Position numbers and translations under genes: made by a program
The notes under the pieces: model-generated
The model's input: only the letters and a program-made list of their open reading frames with translations
What the model was told of the DNA's origin: nothing
The model's database searches: none
NCBI GenBank assembly: GCA_024277605.1
Contig: JAJRUU010000293.1
Location: forward strand, 1 to 8,604
DNA from: a bacterium
Lineage (GTDB): Bacteria; SZUA-182; SZUA-191; JAJRXT01
Reading direction: 5' to 3'
Length of the DNA: 8,604 nt
Part shown: in pieces, positions 1 to 5,828 of the stretch
Layout: each line of letters begins with the position of its first letter
Position numbering within the stretch: position 1 is the stretch's first letter

Positions 1-134
1 AGGGCATGAACCTCAAAGCAAATTTGACTATCAGAAAATCATTCGGTTTCAGAACAACTGATTGCCTGAAAATTGCCTTGTATCATACTCTTGGCAAGTT
101 GCCGGAACCAATACTTGCCCACAGATTCTTGTGA
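1..134 (+). CDS. Transposase C-terminal fragment, probably ISL3 family
   Basis: The frame starting at position 3 is open from the left edge to a TGA at 132-134 and encodes about 43 residues. It contains RKSFGFRT and then ALYHTLGKLPEPILAHRF-like sequence. I recognise this as the usual C-terminus of a group of ISL3-type DDE transposases, in which a (K/R)xxxGFR element is followed by an ALYHxLGxLPEP tail; this is recognition from memory, not a search. The DDE catalytic residues would lie upstream, outside the window, so it cannot be said whether the element is intact. The stop codon sits next to a candidate terminal inverted repeat (121-140), which fits a gene ending at the element edge. A second frame (2-61, GHEPQSKFDYQK...) is also open but shorter and resembles nothing I know. 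Confidence 0.62.
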   Translation, partial: GMNLKANLTIRKSFGFRTTDCLKIALYHTLGKLPEPILAHRFL

Positions 135-140
135 AGAGCC
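121..140 (+). mobile_element. Candidate right terminal inverted repeat of the IS
   Basis: The element seems to end with GAAGAGCC at 133-140. Read inward from the outside this is GGCTCTTC, the kind of terminus known for ISL3-family elements. It overlaps the transposase stop codon. The adjoining 8 bases (GTTAATAT, 141-148) would be the right-hand copy of a target duplication if the element is complete. The left end is outside the window, so neither the inverted repeat nor the duplication can be confirmed here. Confidence 0.45.
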
Positions 141-223
141 GTTAATATTATTAGGCAGATGTGGTTTTGCTGTTAACAAAACCCGAATTATTCGGGTTCA
201 AGACACCCATAAGCTATTAACGG
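139..223 (+). other. Nested inverted repeats, possible structured leader or transcript end
   Basis: CCGTTAAT (139-146) is matched exactly by ATTAACGG (216-223). This long-range stem encloses a strong hairpin, AACCCGAA (180-187), loop TTA, TTCGGGTT (191-198). No convincing reading frame covers the stretch. It could be the folded 3' end of the IS transcript, an independent small RNA, or chance. I do not recognise a known RNA family. Confidence 0.35.
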
Positions 224-236
224 TCGGCGCACAATT

Positions 237-262
237 AGTCCAGCCAGTGACTGGCTGGATTT
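237..262 (+). terminator. Strong hairpin, possible transcription terminator
   Basis: TCCAGCCAG (239-247), loop TGA, CTGGCTGGA (251-259) forms a perfect 9-bp GC-rich stem, extendable by a G-U and an A-U pair. Only three Ts follow (260-262), so the tail is poor for an intrinsic terminator. It lies between the IS remnant and the promoter of the next gene, where ending upstream transcription would make sense. Its right edge touches the -35 box at 261-266, so it could also influence promoter access. Confidence 0.4.
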
Positions 263-289
263 GACAAAGCGGCTGCTTAGTGCTAATAC
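261..289 (+). promoter_or_regulatory. Near-consensus sigma70 promoter for the 200-aa membrane protein
   Basis: TTGACA (261-266, perfect -35) is followed by a 17-bp spacer and TAATAC (284-289, a good -10). Transcription would start near 296. The leader would then be only about 14 bases, beginning at the ribosome binding site. Confidence 0.72.
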
Positions 290-295
290 TACTTT

Positions 296-300
296 GAGGG
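296..300 (+). promoter_or_regulatory. Ribosome binding site for the gene at 310
   Basis: GAGGG lies 9 bases upstream of the ATG at 310. It supports that start, and it lies almost at the predicted transcript 5' end. Confidence 0.6.
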
Positions 301-309
301 CCAAAATCG

Positions 310-912
310 ATGGAGCTTAAGAAGCAACCCAATTCACTTTACTTGTTCAAACTAGCGTTTCGCTCAGCTAAATTTAGCGTACAACGTACCTTTATTATCA
401 TAGCATTGCTCTCACTATTTGTGATTGGTACATTATATGTAACAAACAGCCTATATAAGCATAATTTACCCTCTACAGACAAAACAGCATTGACTAAGGA
501 AATAGCATCAACAGCGCATGCGAAAAAGCCGCCTGCCGCTAAAAACAAATCTAAGTCTAAAGTAAAACCACTCACGCTTTCAGCGGAATACTGGCAAAAA
601 CGCAGGCAAAATGGAATCAACCGATTAAGTTCTCAACTCCATGCCTCAGCGGCAAGATCAACAAGAAGAGCCAGAAATGCTAATAAGCCAAGAGAGTGGA
701 AAGATAAACAAGCAGAAGGGATAATTGCCCGCCATGAGTCCGTAATAACCAGGCCTGACGAAATGGTAGCGATACAGCAGGATCAACTGGTTTTTTCTGA
801 AACGCCATCTGAAGATGTTCCTCCGCCTCCCAAGCCTGAACCCGGTTTTTGGAGTGAAGTGGGGGAGGACTTTATAGCTGCAATGAAAGATTTTCTCGCA
901 ATTATTCTTTAA
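310..912 (+). CDS. Hypothetical membrane-anchored protein with basic linker
   Basis: I do not recognise this 200-residue protein. The start is supported by GAGGG 9 bases upstream and a near-consensus promoter. Residues about 1-26 are basic and polar. Residues about 27-48 (TFIIIALLSLFVIGTLYVTN) form one hydrophobic segment, probably an uncleaved transmembrane anchor. After it comes a low-complexity lysine- and alanine-rich stretch (about 70-87, AHAKKPPAAKNKSKSK), an arginine-rich region (about 97-132), an acidic and proline-rich stretch ending PPPPKPEP (about 171-178), and an amphipathic C-terminal segment (FWSEVGEDFIAAMKDFLAIIL). The order of anchor, charged disordered linker and short C-terminal helix suggests a bitopic envelope or scaffold protein rather than an enzyme; that is inference. 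It is the first gene after the IS remnant and seems to be monocistronic, with 102 bases before surE. Confidence 0.75.
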   Translation: MELKKQPNSLYLFKLAFRSAKFSVQRTFIIIALLSLFVIGTLYVTNSLYKHNLPSTDKTALTKEIASTAHAKKPPAAKNKSKSKVKPLTLSAEYWQKRRQNGINRLSSQLHASAARSTRRARNANKPREWKDKQAEGIIARHESVITRPDEMVAIQQDQLVFSETPSEDVPPPPKPEPGFWSEVGEDFIAAMKDFLAIIL

Positions 913-981
913 TCTGGTCATTCAGGACAAAAACATTTTACTTGATTTTCCGCGTTATATTCCCTATCATTCCCTTATCCC

Positions 982-987
982 TATAAT
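982..987 (+). promoter_or_regulatory. Possible -10 box for surE
   Basis: A perfect TATAAT lies 27 bases upstream of the surE start. No good -35 hexamer is found at 16-18 bp spacing and no TG extension is present, so this is tentative. The surE ATG at 1015 has only a poor Shine-Dalgarno (GTGA near 1008). Confidence 0.3.
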
Positions 988-1014
988 ATTTTTAACAATT
1001 TGATAACGTGACCT

Positions 1015-1776
1015 ATGAGAATATTGCTTACTAATGATGATGGAATTCATGCCCCTGGATTGGATGCCCTATATCGTCAATTAAAGAGTATAGCCGAGGT
1101 TAAAGTTGTAGCTCCCGAGGTGGAGCAGAGCGCGGTGGGGCATGCCATCACTATCTATAATCCATTGCGGGTAACCGAAGTACATAAACAAAAAAACCTG
1201 TTTGGATATGGCGTAAACGGCACACCGGCTGATTGCGTAAAATTAGGCATCAAGGTGATTTTTCCCGATCCCCCGGATTTAGTGATTTCGGGGATAAATC
1301 TGGGCATGAACGCCGGTGATTGTATTATATATTCGGGCACGGTTTCAGCAGCCGCTGAGGGGGTTATCCGTGGGATTCCTTCAATTGCCGTCTCGCTGGA
1401 CACATACGATGCTTTGGCGGACTTCAGCTATGCCGCTGGCTTCATCAAGCGCCTGGCCCAACTGGTATATAAAAACGGTCTGCCCGCCGAGACATTGTTG
1501 AATGTAAATATACCGGCGGTTACTCCTGATAAAATAGGCGGAGTACGCATTGCCCGTCAGGGAAGATTCACCTTCAAGGATGTGTTTGTTAAGCGCCATG
1601 ACCCTAAAGGGCGCACCTATTACTGGCTGGAGAGTGAGGATATTAAAATCGACCCGAACATGGATTGTGATCTGAACATCATCCGGCAGAATAAAATATC
1701 CATTACGCCTATTAAATACGATCTGACTAATTATAGTTACTTAGAAGAGCTGAAAAAATGGCCCATCCCCTGCTGA
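1015..1776 (+). CDS. surE: 5'/3'-nucleotidase SurE
   Basis: SurE is a metal-dependent phosphatase that removes phosphate from nucleoside 5'- and 3'-monophosphates and is linked to stationary-phase survival. The 253-residue length is normal for the family. The N-terminus MRILLTNDDGIHAPGL carries the signature NDDG, with metal ligands Asp8 and Asp9. Ser39 in EQSAVGHAIT and Asn95 in SGINLGMNAG complete the expected metal site, and the YSGTVSAAAEG stretch (about 106-116) is also typical. All key residues are present, so the enzyme should be active. It is cytoplasmic, with no signal peptide. The last 19 bases overlap the start of the downstream alkyltransferase gene in another frame, so the two are probably one transcript with coupled translation. 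It ends in an ordinary TGA, which shows that UGA works as a stop in this genome. Confidence 0.97.
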   Translation: MRILLTNDDGIHAPGLDALYRQLKSIAEVKVVAPEVEQSAVGHAITIYNPLRVTEVHKQKNLFGYGVNGTPADCVKLGIKVIFPDPPDLVISGINLGMNAGDCIIYSGTVSAAAEGVIRGIPSIAVSLDTYDALADFSYAAGFIKRLAQLVYKNGLPAETLLNVNIPAVTPDKIGGVRIARQGRFTFKDVFVKRHDPKGRTYYWLESEDIKIDPNMDCDLNIIRQNKISITPIKYDLTNYSYLEELKKWPIPC

Positions 1777-2267
1777 TATATACCATCTGGGAAAGCCCTA
1801 TCGGCCCGCTGGGGTTAGCTTCAACCCGCCACGGCCTGTGTCGGATTAGTATCGGGGTTGATGCGGAAACATTTACCCGACAATTGGCCGGGCACTATGG
1901 TTGTCAAGCGGTAAGATCGGAAGGCTTTTTCAAGTTGCTTAAGAAAAAATTTGCGGATTACTTTGAATACGGCAGCCAGGAAATAAATTGCACGCTTGAT
2001 TTTGAGGGAGCCGCTTCTTTTCAGCGCAAGGTATGGAAGAAACTGACTGATATTCCCTATGGGGAAACCCGTCCCTATCAGTGGGTAGCAGAACAAATCG
2101 GCCATCCCAAAGCCTATCGGGCGGTAGGCCATGCTAATTCATTGAATCCATTACCCATTATTATTCCCTGCCACCGAGTAGTAAAAGCAGACGGCCGACT
2201 GGGGGGATATAGCGCCGGTAGTCATATAAAAGAACAATTGTTAAAGTTGGAGGGTTTACCGCTATAA
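1758..2267 (+). CDS. ogt: Methylated-DNA--protein-cysteine methyltransferase
   Basis: This 169-residue protein is an O6-alkylguanine-DNA alkyltransferase. It moves the alkyl group from damaged guanine to its own cysteine in a single-turnover repair reaction. The active-site motif PCHRV lies at about 137-141, with Cys138 as the acceptor. It is preceded by the hinge asparagine in NPLPIIIPCHR and the arginine finger in AYRAVGHA (Arg121), and followed by GGYSAG (about 149-154). The N-terminal part (about 1-85) is the weakly conserved ribonuclease-H-like domain. There is no Ada-type regulatory domain, so it is of the Ogt type. The ATG lies inside the surE 3' end, with a moderate GAAGAG 8 bases upstream (1744-1749), which supports translational coupling. 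A strong terminator follows directly. Confidence 0.95.
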   Translation: MAHPLLIYTIWESPIGPLGLASTRHGLCRISIGVDAETFTRQLAGHYGCQAVRSEGFFKLLKKKFADYFEYGSQEINCTLDFEGAASFQRKVWKKLTDIPYGETRPYQWVAEQIGHPKAYRAVGHANSLNPLPIIIPCHRVVKADGRLGGYSAGSHIKEQLLKLEGLPL

Positions 2268-2287
2268 GGGGACAGGTCCCCTTTTTT
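2266..2287 (+). terminator. Rho-independent terminator of surE-ogt
   Basis: GGGGA (2268-2272), loop CAGG, TCCCC (2277-2281) forms a compact GC stem directly followed by six Ts (2282-2287). It begins at the stop codon of the alkyltransferase gene. The GGGGACAGGTCCCC core also occurs as a widespread intergenic motif in some anaerobe genomes, so it may be repeated elsewhere in this one. Confidence 0.82.
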
Positions 2288-2322
2288 AAGATACCCATAA
2301 ACCTTTACTTTTCCAGCTCTTT

Positions 2323-2327
2323 AGGAG
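2323..2327 (+). promoter_or_regulatory. Ribosome binding site of the DUF4139 gene
   Basis: AGGAG lies 7 bases upstream of the ATG at 2335 and fixes that start. I see no convincing -35/-10 pair in the 47 bases between the terminator and the gene, so its promoter is unclear. Confidence 0.75.
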
Positions 2328-2334
2328 ATACATT

Positions 2335-3783
2335 ATGCGGGATCGTTCTGGATTAAAGCTGGCTGTGGCTGTATTATTGTGTGGGTCTTTAAGCTTGGGG
2401 TTAACCCCTCATCTTTCGGCAGAACAACCGGGTAGCATCCTAACCAGCACGAAAGGAGAGCGAGAGGAACTTGCGCTTACCGTTTATCAACAGAACCTGG
2501 GGCTGGTATCTGAAGTGCGCCCGCTCAGGCTTCAACCCGGCTTAAATCAAGTCAACATACAAGATGTGCCTAAGGCCATTGACCCCTCCTCTGCCCAGCT
2601 TCAATTTATGACCCAGCCTGAGCAGATAAAAATTCTGGAGCATAATTTTAAATACGATGTAGTAAACGCTAAAACGCTGCTGCAAAAATATATCGGGCAA
2701 TCCATAGAGCTGCATGAGAAGATCGAGGGGCAGATTAAGGAGAAGATAACCCCGGCGACGTTGCTTGGCGTTGGCGACCCCAACGTATACCGGATCGATA
2801 ACCAGCTGCACTTAGGACATCCCGGCAGGGTGGTAGTAAATAGTCTGCCGGAAGGCCTGACAACCGAGCCTCAGTTTTCGTGGCTGCTTAAAGCAGAGCA
2901 GGCAATCAAAGCGCGCTGCCGGATCACTTATCTGACCGGGGGATTGAGTTGGAGCGCCGAATATCTGGCGATAGTGGCGCCGGATGAAGGCTCATTAAGT
3001 CTGGAAGGTTGGGTGTCGATTGATAATCAGAGCGGCGCCGCTTACGAAGATGCCAGCATTAAGTTGCTGGCCGGGAAACTCCAGCGCTATTCCAATACTG
3101 TGCGGCCAATGCGGGGGAATATGCTTATGCAAAGAGCGGCGGCGGCTCCTTTAAAAGAACAAGCCTTATCTGAATATCAGCTCTATACTTTAGCTGGGCT
3201 GAGCAGTTTGCCGGATAACCAGACCAAGCAAATAAGGCTGATGCAAGCAGCAAGCGTCCCAGCCAAAAAAATATATGTACTGGAAAACCAAGCCTCTTCC
3301 ATCCAATATCGACGTGCGAATCAGCAGAAAAACAAAATACCGGTAAAGGCAATGCTTAAATTTGTCAATCAGAAAGCGGACAATCTGGGAATGAGTTTAC
3401 CTCAAGGGAGGATAAGGGTATTTAAGGCAGACGCTGAACAAGCGCTGCAATTAATCGGTGAAGACAGGTTATCCCACACCCCGGAAGGCGAAGAGATAAA
3501 AATAACCTTGGGGGAGGTTCATGATATAGTGGGGGAGTACGTGCAGCTTGAATATACAAAGCTGGGGCAAACCGCCTATCAGACAAAATATCAGGTAACC
3601 TTGCGTAATCATAAATCAATACCGGTTAAGGTCACCATACAAGATCATTTTTCCGGCGACTGGAGGATAACTGAGGCCAGCGTGCCCTTTACCAAAAAGG
3701 ATGCTCGCACCGCTGAAGCTATAGTGAAAATAGCCGCCAGTGGAGAGGAAAAAATAACCTATACCATAAGAGTGGAGCGCTAA
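2335..3783 (+). CDS. Secreted DUF4139 domain-containing protein
   Basis: This is a 482-residue exported protein of unknown biochemical role. Residues 1-29 form a signal peptide: basic MRDRSGLK, a hydrophobic core AVAVLLCGSLSLGL, and a probable cut after HLSA. Cys16 does not sit in a proper lipobox, so I do not call it a lipoprotein. The mature N-terminus (LALTVYQQNLGLVSEVRPL...LQPGLNQVNIQDVPKAIDPSS) matches the pattern I know from the start of DUF4139 proteins. The C-terminus (VQLEYTKLGQTAYQTKYQVTLRNHKSIPVKVTIQDHFSGDWRI-like) is the beta-rich DUF4139 domain, and the chain ends soon after. The middle has a long glutamine- and lysine-rich insert (about 250-340). Function is unknown; a periplasmic or surface role is inferred from the signal peptide. 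It follows a terminator and is probably its own unit. Confidence 0.85.
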   Translation: MRDRSGLKLAVAVLLCGSLSLGLTPHLSAEQPGSILTSTKGEREELALTVYQQNLGLVSEVRPLRLQPGLNQVNIQDVPKAIDPSSAQLQFMTQPEQIKILEHNFKYDVVNAKTLLQKYIGQSIELHEKIEGQIKEKITPATLLGVGDPNVYRIDNQLHLGHPGRVVVNSLPEGLTTEPQFSWLLKAEQAIKARCRITYLTGGLSWSAEYLAIVAPDEGSLSLEGWVSIDNQSGAAYEDASIKLLAGKLQRYSNTVRPMRGNMLMQRAAAAPLKEQALSEYQLYTLAGLSSLPDNQTKQIRLMQAASVPAKKIYVLENQASSIQYRRANQQKNKIPVKAMLKFVNQKADNLGMSLPQGRIRVFKADAEQALQLIGEDRLSHTPEGEEIKITLGEVHDIVGEYVQLEYTKLGQTAYQTKYQVTLRNHKSIPVKVTIQDHFSGDWRITEASVPFTKKDARTAEAIVKIAASGEEKITYTIRVER

Positions 3784-3809
3784 CAGGCACGGGCAAGGCC
3801 TGTTAGTTT
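3781..3809 (+). terminator. Hairpin at the end of the DUF4139 gene
   Basis: TAACAGGC (3781-3788) and GCCTGTTA (3798-3805) make a perfect 8-bp stem with a 9-base loop, starting at the stop codon. The tail (GTTTATAC) is only weakly T-rich, so termination may be partial. Confidence 0.55.
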
Positions 3810-3833
3810 ATACAGGACAATGCTTGTTATTCT

Positions 3834-3866
3834 GTCATCCTGAGTCCTTCGTCTTGTCATTCTGAG
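3834..3866. repeat. Short imperfect direct repeat GTCATYCTGAG
   Basis: GTCATCCTGAG (3834-3844) and GTCATTCTGAG (3856-3866) differ at one base and are 22 bp apart. The second copy is the left arm of the foldback at 3854-3946. The first may be a decayed end of another copy of the same element. Confidence 0.5.
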
Positions 3867-3946
3867 CGTTAGAGAAGAATCTCATTGAGAAAAAAACGCT
3901 CTTTTATAAGATTCTTCACTCCGCTTCGCTTCATTCAGAATGACAA
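3854..3946. repeat. 93-bp foldback intergenic repeat
   Basis: The outer arms are TTGTCATTCTGA (3854-3865) and TCAGAATGACAA (3935-3946), a perfect 12-bp inverted repeat. Inner arms GAAGAATCT (3874-3882) and AGATTCTTC (3909-3917) also pair exactly. The consensus, a TTGTCATTCTGAG end followed by an AGAAGAATCT block, is a type of non-coding repeat seen in many copies in diverse bacterial genomes. It has no coding capacity and lies only 4 bases from the next foldback element. Confidence 0.75.
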
Positions 3947-3950
3947 TTAT

Positions 3951-4083
3951 GATGGTCTCGTAAAAAGTCGGAAAACACAGATTATTGTCATTCCCGTGTA
4001 AACGGGAATCCAGTATTTTCCGATAGTTAAAATCAGGATGGATTCCCGCTTTCGCGGGAATGACGACTTTTTACGAGACCATC
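3951..4083. mobile_element. 133-bp MITE-like element with perfect 20-bp terminal repeats
   Basis: GATGGTCTCGTAAAAAGTCG (3951-3970) is the exact reverse complement of 4064-4083. Inside are two hairpins: ATTCCCGT (3990-3997)/ACGGGAAT (4002-4009) and ATTCCCGC (4042-4049)/GCGGGAAT (4054-4061). These also pair with each other through GTCATTCCCG (3987-3996)/CGGGAATGAC (4055-4064). There is no reading frame. Perfect long terminal repeats and small size suggest a miniature inverted-repeat transposable element. ATTAT occurs just before the left end (3946-3950) and again one base after the right end (4085-4089), an imperfect target-duplication candidate. Its mobilising transposase is not in view. Confidence 0.72.
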
Positions 4084-4098
4084 GATTATAGATATAAA
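4070..4098 (+). promoter_or_regulatory. Possible bshC promoter using the MITE end as -35
   Basis: TTTACG (4070-4075, 4 of 6 to consensus) lies inside the right terminal repeat. A 17-bp spacer leads to TATAAA (4093-4098, 5 of 6). Transcription would start near 4105, about 32 bases ahead of the proposed AUU start. It is the best promoter I see upstream of bshC. Confidence 0.4.
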
Positions 4099-4123
4099 CA
4101 GCCCCATTAATTAACCAAAGCAT

Positions 4124-4129
4124 AAGGAG
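4124..4129 (+). promoter_or_regulatory. Shine-Dalgarno that decides the bshC start
   Basis: AAGGAG is a near-perfect ribosome binding site. The only codon of the bshC frame at normal distance is ATT at 4137 (7 bases on), or ATT at 4140. The first ATG of the frame is 121 bases downstream and has no binding site of its own. Confidence 0.65.
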
Positions 4130-4136
4130 AAAGGCT

Positions 4137-5099
4137 ATTATTCAGTTTAGCCCGTACAGCCAAGTCAAATTACACACTATTTCTTCCTTACCAAGCATCT
4201 TTGTCGATTACGGTGAGGAATCCGCCCAAATAAGCCCGTATTTTGCCTACATGCCCAGACAACTGGAAGATAGAGTAAATCAGCTTAAAAGCCAGCCACC
4301 CCCTGAACGGGAAAAATTAGCCGCACATTTGATGAATTATAACACCCAAATGGGCGCCTCCCAGTCCACGCTCGATAATATAAACAAATTGGCTGATGGA
4401 GCGTTGGTAGTAATGACCGGGCAGCAGCCGGGGTTACTTACAGGGCCTTTATATACCATTTATAAGGCCATAAGCTGCATCCGGCTGGCGCAGCGTATAG
4501 CAAAGACCTACAATTGCCCCTGTGTGCCGGTATTCTGGAATGCGGCTGAGGATCACGATTTACCAGAGGTAAACCAGCTTTATATGCTGAACCGGGAGGA
4601 TGTGTGGCACTATTTTGAGTTTAAAGCAGCCCAGGAATATCAGGGCCAGGCGGTAGGCCATATCCCCTTAGGCGGCTGGGATGAGTTGTGGGGTTGGCTG
4701 GATAATGTCTTACCCGATACCGATTTTAAGTCTGACTGTAAGCGGTTAATACAAAACAGCTGGGAGGCTTCAAACACCTGGGGGGAGTGGTTTTCCCGCT
4801 TAATGCTTACATTACTTGGAAAGTATGGCCTGCTGATGATAGACCCCAATCAACCCCCCATCCGGCAGTTGATGGCTCCCGTATTAGAACAAGCGCTTAA
4901 GAACCCCTTAATTCCATCACAGTTAGTAAACTCAGCCGGAGATGAGTTACAGCAAAGGGGCTATAAGCCGCAACTTAAGCGTGCTCCCCAAAGCTGTTCT
5001 TTCTTTTTGTTCGAAGGGCAGAAACGACAGCCGGTCAGTTTCTCCGATGGGCGGTTTTATACCACTAATGCCCACTATTTGCCCGATGAGTTAGGTTAG
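4137..5099 (+). CDS. bshC: Bacillithiol synthase BshC, N-terminal part, ends at in-frame UAG
   Basis: BshC adds cysteine to glucosaminyl-malate, the last step of bacillithiol synthesis in the cytoplasm. Family homology begins well before the first ATG (4251): the upstream in-frame codons give SLPSIFVDYGEESAQISPYFAY, a match to the usual BshC N-terminus. With AAGGAG at 4124-4129, translation probably begins at ATT 4137, a rare start best known from infC. Counting from there, conserved TGQQPGLLTGPLYTIYKA lies at about 94-111 and PVFWNAAEDHDLPEV at about 131-145, both hallmark stretches of the Rossmann-like core. The frame stops at TAG (residue 321) in LPDELG*MLKQEPERFSP, inside a region normally continuous, and continues without any gap at 5100. 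Promoter help may come from the MITE end upstream. The ATG at 4251 would remove about 38 conserved residues. Confidence 0.88.
   Translation: MIQFSPYSQVKLHTISSLPSIFVDYGEESAQISPYFAYMPRQLEDRVNQLKSQPPPEREKLAAHLMNYNTQMGASQSTLDNINKLADGALVVMTGQQPGLLTGPLYTIYKAISCIRLAQRIAKTYNCPCVPVFWNAAEDHDLPEVNQLYMLNREDVWHYFEFKAAQEYQGQAVGHIPLGGWDELWGWLDNVLPDTDFKSDCKRLIQNSWEASNTWGEWFSRLMLTLLGKYGLLMIDPNQPPIRQLMAPVLEQALKNPLIPSQLVNSAGDELQQRGYKPQLKRAPQSCSFFLFEGQKRQPVSFSDGRFYTTNAHYLPDELG
5097..5099 (+). other. In-frame UAG codon inside bshC
   Basis: The TAG separates ...YLPDELG from MLKQEPERFSPSVVLRP in the same frame with no inserted or lost bases. In BshC proteins I know, this point is a variable position in the stretch leading to PERFSP. 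An ATG follows at once (TAGATG), so termination and reinitiation could give a two-chain protein. UAG is also the terminal stop of the same gene (5775-5777), so it is not generally sense here. Confidence 0.85.
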
Positions 5100-5777
5100 A
5101 TGCTCAAGCAGGAGCCGGAGCGTTTCAGCCCCAGTGTAGTATTGCGCCCCATCATGGCTGATTATATGTTTCATACCGCAGCTTATGTAGCCGGACCCGG
5201 TGAAATCGCCTATTTCCCTCAACTTAAGGCCGTATATAAGCACTTACAGGTAGACATGCCGCTTATATGGCCGCGCACCAGCTTGAGTATCGTAGAAGCC
5301 CGAATCGAAAAGATTTTAGGGAAATACAGCCTTTCGCCGATTATGCTTCAAGCGGCGGTGGGACAGATAATGAACGAGCTTACCCGGCAAAAGAACCAGC
5401 TGGCCTCGGCCGCCCTGTGGGAACAAACCAGGCACGATGTCCTGGAGCCGCTCCGGCATCTAAGAAATGAAGCCTCAAATCAAGACCAGTCTTTGGCCGC
5501 CGCCATTGAAACGGCTATGGGAAAAATCGGCTGGCAGCTGAACCAGCTGGAAACAAAAACCATCCAGCTCTATAAAAAGCAGAATTCAGCACTGACCGCT
5601 CAGCTCAACCGGGCTAAAAACTATTTATTTCCCGGACAAGGTTTACAAGAGCGGCGTTTGAATCTGTTTTATTTTCTGAATAAATATGGCTTAGACTGGT
5701 TGGATGGGTTGGTAGAATGCACTCCGCTGGAATATGTAGTGCATTATTTTATGGGGCTTAAGATTCTGACGGATTAG
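5100..5777 (+). CDS. bshC: Bacillithiol synthase BshC, C-terminal part
   Basis: These 225 residues directly continue BshC. EPERFSPSVVLRPIMADYMF and the following YVAGPGEIAYFPQLKAVY are highly conserved core sequence. After them comes the long helical coiled-coil arm (about 75-175 of this part, rich in Gln, Leu and Lys), then the typical ending KNYLFPGQGLQERRLNLFYFLNKYGLDWLDGL and CTPLEYVVHYFMGLKI. Joined to the upstream part the total is about 546 residues, the normal family length. Every region downstream of the UAG looks well conserved, with no further stop or frameshift, which suggests either recent interruption or continued translation. If translated separately it would start at the ATG touching the UAG, with no clear Shine-Dalgarno. 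Alone it lacks the conserved GQQPG and EDHD regions, so function would need readthrough or assembly with the first part. Confidence 0.9.
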   Translation: MLKQEPERFSPSVVLRPIMADYMFHTAAYVAGPGEIAYFPQLKAVYKHLQVDMPLIWPRTSLSIVEARIEKILGKYSLSPIMLQAAVGQIMNELTRQKNQLASAALWEQTRHDVLEPLRHLRNEASNQDQSLAAAIETAMGKIGWQLNQLETKTIQLYKKQNSALTAQLNRAKNYLFPGQGLQERRLNLFYFLNKYGLDWLDGLVECTPLEYVVHYFMGLKILTD

Positions 5778-5828
5778 ATTTTGCCTCTTTTTTATCTTTT
5801 GCCTCAAACATAGTATCCCGCATTGTTT
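5758..5828 (-). other. Probable frameshifted C-terminal tail of the beta-helix gene
   Basis: If one base is added to the A5 run of the coding strand (T5 at 5840-5844), the downstream beta-helix protein would not stop at 5829. It would continue as NNIVKTMRDTMFEAKDKKEAK... to a TAA at 5758-5760. This resembles the end of the upstream paralogue (QNNNVLDTSITKMPGEKPAAKEEED...). The restored gene would overlap the convergent bshC end by 20 bp. This segment is best read as the decayed or misread original C-terminus. Confidence 0.55.

Noticed and set aside
194..208. tRNA-like T-arm, GGGTTCAAGACACCC
   Set aside because: The stem is one pair short and no acceptor, D or anticodon arms can be built around it.
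73..264. A 63-codon plus-strand frame starting with TTG
   Set aside because: It overlaps the better supported transposase tail, has no ribosome binding site, and runs through both hairpins at 180-198 and 239-259. The protein resembles nothing.
1774..1776. General reassignment of UGA or UAG to an amino acid
   Set aside because: surE ends at its normal length in UGA and bshC ends at its conserved C-terminus in UAG (5775-5777), so both codons still terminate.
3834..4083. CRISPR array
   Set aside because: The repeats are inverted and differ in length and sequence, without regular spacers; they are foldback elements.
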